Counted from the stretch's first letter, positions 1-5,220 are shown. The stretch: DNA of 6,129 nt from Firmicutes bacterium UBA4845 (GCA_002399975.1 DHER01000143.1:1-6129); one strand, 5' to 3'. Numbers and translations are program-made. Notes: generated by a model from the sequence alone, not told the origin.

Positions 1-1
1 A

Positions 2-88
2 CAGTCCACAGTTTTTGCCTGTTTGGTAGATGCAGTCCACAGTTTTACCTCGTTCGGTAGATACTGTCAACAGCTACAGTCGGTAAAT
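2..88. repeat. 31-bp tandem repeat array, about 2.7 units, running off the left edge
   Basis: Two full units at 2-32 and 33-63 share 25 of 31 positions. Both begin CAGTCCACAGTTTT and end GGTAGAT. A third, degenerate unit starts in register at 64 (CTGTCAACAG), loses about five bases in its middle and ends in TCGGTAAAT. Base 1 matches the last base expected of a preceding unit, so the array probably continues beyond the window. A 31-nt period is not a multiple of three, which argues against a repeated peptide. It lies downstream of the last gene of the operon. Its role is unknown; there is no CRISPR-like repeat-spacer alternation. Confidence 0.75.
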
Positions 89-97
89 TAGAATTTG

Positions 98-589
98 TCA
101 TTTTGTTTCTCTGGCTTTATCAATCCAGCTGTACTTCTCATCCTTGTACCGACTGATAAATTCATCTCTATCATCATAATGATGCCCTATTAAATTAGGA
201 CGAATATAATCTCTTACAGAAAGAATTGCATCCTTGGGAATATCGTTGTCTGTCAAAGCCATCATTGCAAGGATATATCCTATATATAGTCCATCTAAAT
301 ATCCTTCCTGATGAAAATTAGAAATCAAGAGATCATCTGGCAATCCTTTATAACCCTTTGGCACGAGACCTTCTTCAAACAGATATTCAGACCACAAAGC
401 GGTTATTTCCTGCTCTATTTCTGGGCTATTGCGTAACTGTTTGATTTTTTCTGGAAGTTCTTTTACTTTCGTTTCAAGATGATCAAACGTAGCGTCTATA
501 ACTATTTTTATTAATCCACTTACCCTGTTGTTAACATCAGCTTTAGCTTCATCGATCACTCCATCACCAAAATGTACATTATTATTCAT
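98..589 (-). CDS. hypothetical protein, 163 aa, probably all-helical
   Basis: I do not recognise a named family. The protein looks soluble and mostly alpha-helical. Residues 20-60 form a charged, heptad-like helical stretch. The centre (about 97-115) carries the motif DGLYIGYILAMMALTDN. This is too interrupted by polar residues to be a confident membrane span and is better read as a buried helix. The C-terminus is rich in charged and aromatic residues (HHYDDRDEF, YSWIDK). The start is the ATG at 589, with GAGGAGG seven bases upstream. It is the last gene of the apparent operon, 31 nt after the 225-aa gene, and is followed by the 31-bp repeat array with no clear hairpin terminator. Its job is unknown. 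Position suggests a partner of the 225-aa protein, but that is inference only. Confidence 0.8.
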   Translation of the reverse strand: MNNNVHFGDGVIDEAKADVNNRVSGLIKIVIDATFDHLETKVKELPEKIKQLRNSPEIEQEITALWSEYLFEEGLVPKGYKGLPDDLLISNFHQEGYLDGLYIGYILAMMALTDNDIPKDAILSVRDYIRPNLIGHHYDDRDEFISRYKDEKYSWIDKARETK

Positions 590-620
590 TGGTTGTCCTC
601 CTCAAATTCAAATTTGCTTA

Positions 621-1298
621 TTACTCATCATCCTCAGAATCTTCTGGGATACCAAATAGAGCCTGCAAGTCATTAAAATTATATGGATAAGAATTATCCC
701 CATCAAAACGAACATTCCTGTGTCCGTTATCATACTCAATTTCAACTTCCCACTGTGTGCCGTCTAAAACCATGTAACCGAAACGCTTCAGAGAATAACT
801 TCGCATCCATTCTCCCATATGAAATTTTCGGATTCCTTCAATAAAAATTTCCTTTGAGAGAGGTTCTCCGTCTTCATCAAAAACTCCCATCGGTTTTGAA
901 ATCTCCCAGTGTTGTGATTCAAATCTTAGTTCATTTCCAGAAAGATTTGCTACATAAGTATTATATCCTCCGAAATATCCACCAATAGAAAATGAAAATT
1001 TACTGATATGATCTATGTTATCTGTGAAATCTAATGTACGAAGCTCTGCTTGCGAAGGAGTATAGGTGCCACCCGCTTCGACAAGTGCCTGTTTTGCTCG
1101 TTCAAGGTATTCACGGGTGCAAGACAGTCTCACCGCTTCACTTGGACACACAGTTAACTCAGTACCATAATCCGGGTGTTCCATGATATTCTTTAGACGA
1201 CCCATTTCGTTTTTTAGTCCACGAATAATGGTCATGATTTGCTGAGCATCTTTTTCTCTCAGATTATCTTCATAATAGGATTCAGGACTTATCATCAT
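621..1298 (-). CDS. hypothetical protein, 225 aa, acidic C-terminal tail
   Basis: No family is recognised. The first 75 residues look helical and charged (REKDAQQIMTIIRGLKNEMG, then TREYLERAKQALVEAG). The middle is probably beta-rich and aromatic (FSFSIGGYFGGYNTYVANL, about 101-119). The C-terminal third contains LDGTQWEVEIEYDNG and GDNSYPYNF (about 178-208), a compact strand-turn pattern I have seen in other uncharacterised Firmicute proteins. It ends in PEDSEDDE. The longest ORF begins at a GTG at 1307, but AAGGAGGT at 1308-1315 directly abuts that codon. The ATG at 1298 sits nine bases from it, so I start there; an adjacent ATG at 1295 is also possible. The gap from the upstream gene is 33 nt. 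Function is unknown and no catalytic signature is visible. Confidence 0.8.
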   Translation of the reverse strand: MMISPESYYEDNLREKDAQQIMTIIRGLKNEMGRLKNIMEHPDYGTELTVCPSEAVRLSCTREYLERAKQALVEAGGTYTPSQAELRTLDFTDNIDHISKFSFSIGGYFGGYNTYVANLSGNELRFESQHWEISKPMGVFDEDGEPLSKEIFIEGIRKFHMGEWMRSYSLKRFGYMVLDGTQWEVEIEYDNGHRNVRFDGDNSYPYNFNDLQALFGIPEDSEDDE

Positions 1299-1307
1299 AG
1301 CAGGCAC

Positions 1308-1315
1308 ACCTCCTT
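1308..1315 (-). promoter_or_regulatory. ribosome binding site deciding the 1298 start
   Basis: AAGGAGGT on the minus strand is a near-perfect Shine-Dalgarno sequence. It touches the GTG at 1307 with no spacer but lies nine bases before the ATG at 1298, which favours the ATG. Confidence 0.7.
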
Positions 1316-1331
1316 TATCTCTTGCAACACA

Positions 1332-2282
1332 TTATTTTATTTTCTTAGCGGCTTCCTTTGTTTTTCGCTCTTCGATTCTGGTAATATAGTTGTCCGCCTT
1401 ATTTGAATAATAGGACCCCTTAGTTTTCTTTATTTTCAGTACAACATCTATAGCATCATCATATCTTTTAGCCTTTATATATAAATCTGGCAGCCTGAAC
1501 ATCCATCCTGAGCCTTCAAATTTGGGACCACCATCCTTCCATATTTCCTCCCAAAAGTTGATTATCCATTCAAGGTCTTTATCTTCAGCATACTTCTCAT
1601 CAGCAGCCTGAACAGCTTTTATCTGCTTATCCTGACTTTTCAATAACCTATAACCTTCTGGATCTATTACTTTCAGTTCCTTCATGAAAGTCTTATTGCT
1701 TGCTTCATTTCCATTGTCAATCTCGGTGTGTTTTTTCTCAATGATTTCCACGTAATTGCTTTTATCACCGGTACCCAACAATTGGTTTAAATCCCATATT
1801 GTAAATGTAGTGTATTTGCTGTGACTATGCATATATGGCACATAAGCATTATCTTCAAGTTCAGATTTACCGAGATTTGTAAGCTCGTATTTACCTGTTT
1901 TATCATTGATTATAATGAAACCACGTTCCACCAGTGACTCGTAAATGGAACCCACATCACGAATGCCATATTTGTACCACCAATACCCAGGATATCCACT
2001 CTTAGGGTTTGGATATTTTTTGCATAAATGTAGCATTAAGATTTCAGGAACATACAAACCGTTATTCGATGGAATAGAGGTTTCCTTTCTCTGTTCAAAT
2101 GATATTACTTCACTTTCAAAAGGTGTTCCTTCATGTGATTTCGCCAAGTAATATGAATCCGGCTGATAATATTTTTTTTCGGATTCTGGAATAGTAGCTG
2201 TCTGCTTTAATAGTGTTTCGTGTGCCGTAGGTACCACTTTTTTCTCTTCGGACTTCTTTTTGAATATATCAAACAATCCCAT
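1332..2282 (-). CDS. hypothetical protein, 316 aa, MGLFDIFKKK-type, winged-helix-like middle and TPR-like C-terminus
   Basis: The protein opens with MGLFDIFKKK, a short amphipathic leader shared by many uncharacterised Firmicute proteins, followed by a low-complexity polar linker to about residue 70. Residues 76-155 resemble a winged-helix unit: a helix PEILMLHLCKKYP, then IYESLVERGFIIIND, and the phrase KYELTNLGKSELEDNAYVPY. That phrase reminds me of the region flanking SAP-like modules in Firmicute proteins; I see no clear SAP helix itself. Residues 238-305 (EWIINFWEEIWKDGG, then FRLPDLYIKAKRYDDAIDVV) look like a TPR-like helical repeat, typical of protein-protein contact. The ATG at 2282 is preceded by GAGG at seven bases. 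The 71-nt gap from the glycosylase gene is the longest inside the operon, so this may begin a separate module. Function is unknown; a scaffold or DNA/protein-binding role is only a guess. Confidence 0.8.
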   Translation of the reverse strand: MGLFDIFKKKSEEKKVVPTAHETLLKQTATIPESEKKYYQPDSYYLAKSHEGTPFESEVISFEQRKETSIPSNNGLYVPEILMLHLCKKYPNPKSGYPGYWWYKYGIRDVGSIYESLVERGFIIINDKTGKYELTNLGKSELEDNAYVPYMHSHSKYTTFTIWDLNQLLGTGDKSNYVEIIEKKHTEIDNGNEASNKTFMKELKVIDPEGYRLLKSQDKQIKAVQAADEKYAEDKDLEWIINFWEEIWKDGGPKFEGSGWMFRLPDLYIKAKRYDDAIDVVLKIKKTKGSYYSNKADNYITRIEERKTKEAAKKIK

Positions 2283-2353
2283 TTCTATACCTCGCTTTTT
2301 CTTGGTCTAACTCGCTTCTTGAATTATACCTATTATCTAAATTGCAAGGACTA

Positions 2354-3160
2354 TTAGCACCATACATCAGCTTTACTAATAATCCTTCGTTCACAAAAAC
2401 CATTAAACGGGCATTTGCTACATTTCGGTTTACTCGGATTACAGAAGTATCTTCCGACTTCCCAGCATAGCCCGTCGACTATTCCTGGGAACTCCGGATT
2501 CAACTCTCTTGCTTTACATATTGTATAAATGCGGGCTATCTCCTGATCTGCAACATAAGGTGTTAGGCCTAGCCTTTGAAATACTCTCATCGTATGCACA
2601 TCTGGTGCAATATCTATAAAACTGTAATCAGAAAACTCTACTCCATAGTATCGATATAAAATATTCGGTGCCATATTGGCCACTTTAAAGCCACAACCTT
2701 TGAAATCCATGAATCTAAGTATGACATCCCTTGAACTTGGCTTTCCGCCCCATATTTTAGATGCATCACCACTCATGAATTCATTCTCAACAATTTTATG
2801 TACTCCATCGTAGAAAAACCCAGCGTTTCGAACCGGATATCGATGCCATTTTTTATCTCCATTAAACATTTCAGCGTATTGCTCAGTTGAAACTTTATAA
2901 AGTTCATGAATATCAAATGTTCCAAGGGCCTCAAACACCCGATAAGGAATCGTCCATGCAACATCCGCATCAACTCCGGTATCCATTAAACATGCCAACA
3001 CAAAGGCATGTGGGTATTCATCAATGTTTCTTACAAGATCATTTGCCCGAACTTTGAAGTTTTCATCGTTGGCATTTGTTCTGCCAGTTATCAGTGATTC
3101 ATTTATATGTGATTTGAAATAATACTGTTTATGAGATAAGTCAACTAATGGGTGTGACAT
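2354..3160 (-). CDS. endonuclease III-type HhH-GPD DNA glycosylase with [4Fe-4S] cluster
   Basis: This is a 268-aa member of the HhH-GPD superfamily, whose bifunctional members cut the base-sugar bond and then the strand by beta-elimination. The helix-hairpin-helix is FKGCGFKVANMA (residues 153-164). Its K159 aligns with the catalytic lysine of E. coli Nth (LPGVGRKTAN). D187 in APDVHTMRVF aligns with the catalytic aspartate of VDTH. The C-terminus holds C240-X6-C247-X2-C250-X5-C256, exactly the Nth iron-sulfur loop spacing. Lysine to aspartate is 28 residues here against 18 in Nth, an extended segment that could alter the base pocket. The N-terminal 140 residues are poorly Nth-like. The ATG at 3160 has AGGAGG just upstream, overlapping the stop of the nuclease gene, so translation is probably coupled. 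Fold and active site are well supported; the substrate is unknown. It could be a repair enzyme, but the operon suggests a dedicated accessory role. Confidence 0.88.
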   Translation of the reverse strand: MSHPLVDLSHKQYYFKSHINESLITGRTNANDENFKVRANDLVRNIDEYPHAFVLACLMDTGVDADVAWTIPYRVFEALGTFDIHELYKVSTEQYAEMFNGDKKWHRYPVRNAGFFYDGVHKIVENEFMSGDASKIWGGKPSSRDVILRFMDFKGCGFKVANMAPNILYRYYGVEFSDYSFIDIAPDVHTMRVFQRLGLTPYVADQEIARIYTICKARELNPEFPGIVDGLCWEVGRYFCNPSKPKCSKCPFNGFCERRIISKADVWC

Positions 3161-3172
3161 ATTTACCTCCTA

Positions 3173-3733
3173 TTAGATTTCAATTATATAGTACCTTCTT
3201 GTCTCACTTAATTCTTGCCATTCAAAATTATAGTTTTCAGATAAAGTAATACTTTCATTATTTCTGCCTAATCCTGTAGGCTTAAATATCTCACCATAAA
3301 CCGAGAACTCTTCCCGGAAGTATTTATAAATACCTTCATTCGATTTCCCTTGATAGAATGGTCTGTCTGAAACTAAGACTACACAGCAAGTATTTGTAAA
3401 GCCACGTTCTTTCAACTGCTCCATAAACTTAATATCTTTTACAAAGGAATACATCTGCTCTGGATATTGACCATTCAATGGGCACTTAAGTTCTATGGCA
3501 TACTTTTCAGCTTTATCCTCTGAAAATACTGCTATATCTATTTCTTTCTTAATTGTTTTATTGTCGTTGGTAAAATAAGAGACGTTTCTTTCGAATTGCA
3601 CTTTATATATAGGCAGAGTCTCTCTTAAAAAAATACCAAGCTCATGTTGAAGGCTAAATTCATTGTATATATCAACATTTTTCCTTATAACCGATTCAAA
3701 GAAATCGTGTACTAAAGCCTTTAATTTAAGCAA
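3173..3733 (-). CDS. PD-(D/E)XK-like nuclease, 186 aa, TTG start
   Basis: The N-terminal half fits the PD-(D/E)XK nuclease core. It has a helix with E31 (QHELGIFLRE), then D66 in KKEIDIAVF, and E81-L-K83 in YAIELKCP, 15 residues after the aspartate. NGQYPEQMYSFVKDIKFMEQL follows; Q93 in its amphipathic helix is where many of these nucleases carry an extra conserved residue. The core metal-binding set is therefore intact. The rest (FYQGKSNEGIYKYFR, KPTG, then W172 and YYIIEI) looks like a conserved C-terminal part of an uncharacterised family. The TTG start is supported by GGGAGGGG at seven bases. The gene overlaps the end of the glycosylase-like gene by 13 nt, and 12 nt separate its stop from the next start. 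It probably cuts DNA, with target unknown; RNA cannot be excluded. No methyltransferase accompanies it in the window, so ordinary type II restriction is not supported. Confidence 0.72.
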   Translation of the reverse strand: MLKLKALVHDFFESVIRKNVDIYNEFSLQHELGIFLRETLPIYKVQFERNVSYFTNDNKTIKKEIDIAVFSEDKAEKYAIELKCPLNGQYPEQMYSFVKDIKFMEQLKERGFTNTCCVVLVSDRPFYQGKSNEGIYKYFREEFSVYGEIFKPTGLGRNNESITLSENYNFEWQELSETRRYYIIEI

Positions 3734-4224
3734 AATAAAACCCCTCCCAACACTTTTACAAGACCCTCTCGATACTTTCTTTGATTTCCTTGTCCGGGAA
3801 AAGGAAGGAAGAATATGCTTTCACCTTCACAATAATTGTCCATAATACTGGATTTCCTTATCTCAGGTTCCACGAATTTCTTTTTACATACAATAATCGT
3901 TTTAGGATTTATGGTCTCAACAGTATCAATTAGTTTTGGTATGTTGAGGTGTATTTCAGCTTTTCTTTCATGATCACCTAAGCCGTTTACTGGATTTTCA
4001 GAGATATCATATAGCCAGCAATTCCAATTCTTGAACCTATTAAGAGTAAATATATCTTCTTCAAAAAACTCATCAAATGCTTTCTTTGTTTCTCTATAAA
4101 GTGCGGAATCACCTTGATAAAAAAATGTTCCACCTTGAGGTCTTGATTCACCAACAAACAGCACTTCAACTTTATCTGGTTTATAGTGGTTTCTTAAATT
4201 TTCATATGTATTGTTTGGCATCAT
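3721..4224 (-). CDS. uracil-DNA-glycosylase-superfamily-like protein, 167 aa
   Basis: The protein resembles the UDG fold in motif layout. A strand and loop VEVLFVGESRPQGGTFFY (residues 19-36) sits where UDGs carry the catalytic GQDPYH-type motif. DISENPVN (73-80) lies mid-protein. A strand TIIVCKKK (109-116) follows. FLPFPGQGNQRKY (139-151) sits where UDGs have the HPS minor-groove loop. I recall a widespread uncharacterised family with the same GESxPxxGTFFY, DxxxxPVN and PFPGxG pattern. The standard catalytic Asp/Asn of motif 1 is absent and the HPS loop is altered, so glycosylase activity is not assured and a different base or chemistry is possible. The longest ORF starts at a GTG at 4233, but that codon is part of the AAAGGGTG ribosome binding site; the ATG at 4224, eight bases on, is the better start. 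It follows the DUF1413-like gene by 12 nt and overlaps the nuclease gene. Confidence 0.65.
   Translation of the reverse strand: MMPNNTYENLRNHYKPDKVEVLFVGESRPQGGTFFYQGDSALYRETKKAFDEFFEEDIFTLNRFKNWNCWLYDISENPVNGLGDHERKAEIHLNIPKLIDTVETINPKTIIVCKKKFVEPEIRKSSIMDNYCEGESIFFLPFPGQGNQRKYREGLVKVLGGVLFCLN
3741..3748 (-). promoter_or_regulatory. ribosome binding site for the TTG-started nuclease gene
   Basis: GGGAGGGG on the minus strand lies seven bases before the TTG at 3733. This strong site, inside the 3' end of the preceding gene, is the main reason for accepting a rare start codon. It also fits coupled translation of the two proteins. Confidence 0.65.
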
Positions 4225-4232
4225 TATCTTCA

Positions 4233-4238
4233 CCCTTT
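4233..4238 (-). promoter_or_regulatory. ribosome binding site deciding the 4224 start
   Basis: AAAGGG on the minus strand overlaps the TAA stop of the preceding gene and contains the first base of the GTG at 4233. That GTG therefore cannot be the start served by this site. The ATG at 4224 lies eight bases downstream. Confidence 0.6.
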
Positions 4239-4485
4239 ATTGATTTTCACTGGTTGATTTTTCATATCTCTGCTGGTTGGATGAGGTCTTTTCAATTGCT
4301 TTGAGATTGCCGTCCGTCTTATTCACCCAATTAAGAAACAGCGTCCCTAGCAGAAGCCGGTCCTTTCTCGGTATCCTATTCCAAACATAGCCTTTGAAGA
4401 GATCCTTAACCAAAACGACTTCACCTTCATTCAGATTTTCAGTTTCTCTGATAGCTTCTTCTAATAGCTCGTTAACATCACTCAT
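4237..4485 (-). CDS. DUF1413-like small protein, 82 aa, first gene of the operon
   Basis: From memory this matches the small DUF1413 family. It has a short N-terminal helix (LLEEAIRETENL), then GEVVLVKDLFKGYVWNRIPRKDR (21-43), a hydrophobic helix LLLGTLFLNWV (44-54) and the terminal phrase KTSSNQQRYEK (66-76). The KDLFKGYxWNRIP and KTSxNQQxY parts are what I recognise. The molecular function of the family is not established to my knowledge; some members have been labelled DNA-binding, which I cannot confirm. The longest ORF starts at a GTG at 4494, but that codon shares a base with the AAGGAG site. The ATG at 4485 is eight bases downstream and is preferred. It sits directly behind the strong promoter, so it is probably the most highly transcribed member. 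A regulator, or a nucleic-acid-binding partner of the glycosylase and nuclease, would fit; both are inference. Confidence 0.7.
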   Translation of the reverse strand: MSDVNELLEEAIRETENLNEGEVVLVKDLFKGYVWNRIPRKDRLLLGTLFLNWVNKTDGNLKAIEKTSSNQQRYEKSTSENQ

Positions 4486-4493
4486 GCTATCCA

Positions 4494-4499
4494 CTCCTT
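4494..4499 (-). promoter_or_regulatory. ribosome binding site deciding the 4485 start
   Basis: AAGGAG on the minus strand overlaps the first base of the GTG at 4494 and lies eight bases before the ATG at 4485, which favours the shorter 82-residue protein. Confidence 0.65.
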
Positions 4500-4503
4500 A
4501 TAA

Positions 4504-4526
4504 TAACAATATCAACAACATTGTTA
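4504..4526. promoter_or_regulatory. dyad (possible operator) at the operon start point
   Basis: Perfect 7-bp inverted arms TAACAAT (4504-4510) and ATTGTTA (4520-4526) flank nine bases, with partial symmetry extending outward on both sides. The dyad lies just downstream of the -10 box and covers the expected transcription start (about 4525) and the leader before the ribosome binding site. That is a usual place for a repressor site. The sequence is very A+T-rich, so chance symmetry is possible. No regulator gene is recognised nearby apart from the uncharacterised first gene. Confidence 0.4.
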
Positions 4527-4531
4527 ATAAT

Positions 4532-4560
4532 ATTATAAGTAAATTACCAACATTAGTCAA
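4532..4560 (-). promoter_or_regulatory. strong sigma-A (sigma-70 type) promoter of the seven-gene operon
   Basis: On the minus strand TTGACT (4555-4560) and a perfect TATAAT (4532-4537) are separated by exactly 17 bases. Eleven of twelve bases match the consensus. The predicted start near 4525 leaves a leader of about 40 nt before the ATG at 4485. It lies immediately downstream of a terminator, so the operon should be transcribed independently of the copper-binding gene. I see no equally good promoter further into the operon. Confidence 0.85.
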
Positions 4561-4570
4561 TTTATAAAAG

Positions 4571-4619
4571 AAGAAAAGAAAAACCGCCAACTAAGAGAAT
4601 TAATCTCATAATTGACGGT
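4571..4619 (-). terminator. rho-independent terminator, minus strand
   Basis: On the minus strand ACCGTCAA-TTATGAGA (4604-4619) pairs with TCTCTTAG-TTGGCGGT (4583-4598) around a 5-nt loop. This gives a 16-bp stem with one mismatch and two G-T pairs. TTTTTCTTTTCTT follows, the expected U-tract. It lies 11 bases before the -35 box of the operon promoter and should stop read-through from the right. Confidence 0.8.
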
Positions 4620-4667
4620 ATGTCATTAAAGTTATGGCTGATTACAAATCTTTATCTCAATGCGTAT

Positions 4668-4713
4668 AAAAACCACATAAGTACATACTTAATATAAGTG
4701 AACTTATGTGGTT
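4668..4713 (-). terminator. terminator hairpin after the copper-binding gene
   Basis: Perfect 12-bp arms AACCACATAAGT (4671-4682) and ACTTATGTGGTT (4702-4713) enclose 19 bases that hold a second small palindrome (ACTTA-ATA-TAAGT). On the minus strand the arm runs into TTTTTAT. It lies 36 bases after the stop of the copper-binding gene. The U-tract is short, which may be why a second terminator follows. Confidence 0.65.
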
Positions 4714-4749
4714 GCTTAATTTAATATCGCAAGAATACTTCTACTTAAC

Positions 4750-5097
4750 TTACATTGCAGCCATTTTTTTGCATTCATCTGCACATTGACGGCATATGTC
4801 TGCACATTTTTTACAGTGATCATCCTTAAACATATCGCATTCTGTAGCACATTTTTCACAAATTTTACCACATAATTCACAGTGTTCTTTGGAGAACTGA
4901 CCACTCATTGCCATTGTAGCTGCTGACATTTGGCACATCATAGCGCATTCAACAAGAATACTTACACAGTTCTTCCTTGCATTTAAATCAGCCTCATTCA
5001 AACATGCGTTAAAGCATTCGAAACAAGCTTGAGCACATTTGTTACAAGCATCTATACAGGCTTGCATTTTATCTGTTTTGTTTGTTACCATTCCCAT
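4750..5097 (-). CDS. cytosolic four-helix-bundle copper-binding protein (Csp/DUF326 type)
   Basis: This 115-aa protein has 19 cysteines, at 14, 18, 21, 25, 28, 32, 44, 51, 55, 73, 76, 80, 83, 87, 95, 98, 102, 105 and 109. They are mostly spaced CXXC or CXXXC along four predicted helices, so that they face the bundle core. This is the hallmark of copper storage proteins (Csp), which hold many Cu(I) ions inside a four-helix bundle. There is no signal peptide, so it should be cytosolic, as in the Csp3 type. The ATG at 5097 has AAGGAGT seven bases upstream. It is separated from the recombinase by 123 nt and from the operon by two terminators, so it is probably its own transcription unit. No CopY-type TACANNTGTA box is seen upstream. 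The best promoter candidate (TTGATG and GGATAA, 18 apart) is weak. Family assignment is firm; the physiological role here is inferred. Confidence 0.9.
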   Translation of the reverse strand: MGMVTNKTDKMQACIDACNKCAQACFECFNACLNEADLNARKNCVSILVECAMMCQMSAATMAMSGQFSKEHCELCGKICEKCATECDMFKDDHCKKCADICRQCADECKKMAAM

Positions 5098-5220
5098 ATT
5101 AAGACTCCTTTATATAAAATATTTTTATCCTCATATATTGTTTGTAACCATCAAGCTTTTTATTCAAAAAGAAATTAAAAAAAATTTATCTTATAACTGA
5201 CTGTCTATCTACTAGTTATT
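5098..5220. other. intergenic region between recombinase and copper-binding gene
   Basis: This 123-base, very A+T-rich gap holds the ribosome binding site of the copper-binding gene (5104-5110). On the minus strand there is a weak ATAACT/AGTTAT hairpin just after the recombinase stop, followed by eight T residues (about 5176-5183), possibly a poor terminator. If the element ends next to its recombinase on this side, an attachment core could lie here, but I see no repeat that identifies one. Confidence 0.35.

Noticed and set aside
2..63. DnaA boxes or a replication origin, because of TGTGGA in each repeat
   Set aside because: Only six of the nine bases of the DnaA box match (TGTGGACTG against TGTGGATAA) and there is no initiator gene nearby.
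1..88. CRISPR array
   Set aside because: The period is 31 bp with no spacer between units; the whole unit is repeated.
1945..2151. Plus-strand 68-residue ORF, and the other plus-strand ORFs at 3663-3845, 4077-4304, 5338-5673 and 5489-5752
   Set aside because: All lie antisense to well-supported genes, have no good ribosome binding site that I can see and show no family pattern.
2316..2350. Internal promoter before the 316-residue gene (TATAAT at 2323-2328, minus strand)
   Set aside because: The -10 is perfect but no acceptable -35 lies at 16-18 bases; TTGCAA is only 13 bases away. A weak promoter remains possible.
2773..2973. Minus-strand ORFs inside other genes (also 3987-4169, 4716-4904, 5367-5591)
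   Set aside because: They are out-of-frame shadows of the glycosylase, UDG-like, copper-binding and recombinase genes.
3173..3733. Classical type II restriction-modification system
   Set aside because: A nuclease-like gene is present but there is no methyltransferase in the window and no specificity subunit.
4625..4662. Promoter plus attenuator ahead of the second terminator (TTGAGA, then CATAAC)
   Set aside because: The -10 match is only four of six with an 18-base spacer, and no leader peptide or alternative hairpin could be made out.
5125..5154. Promoter TTGATG-N18-GGATAA for the copper-binding gene
   Set aside because: Both boxes are poor and the region is so A+T-rich that such matches are expected by chance.
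5200..5218. Shared sequence (GTAGATA...GTC) between the recombinase 3' flank and the left-end repeats as paired attachment sites
   Set aside because: The match is short and gapped, with no clean identical core, so it is probably coincidence.
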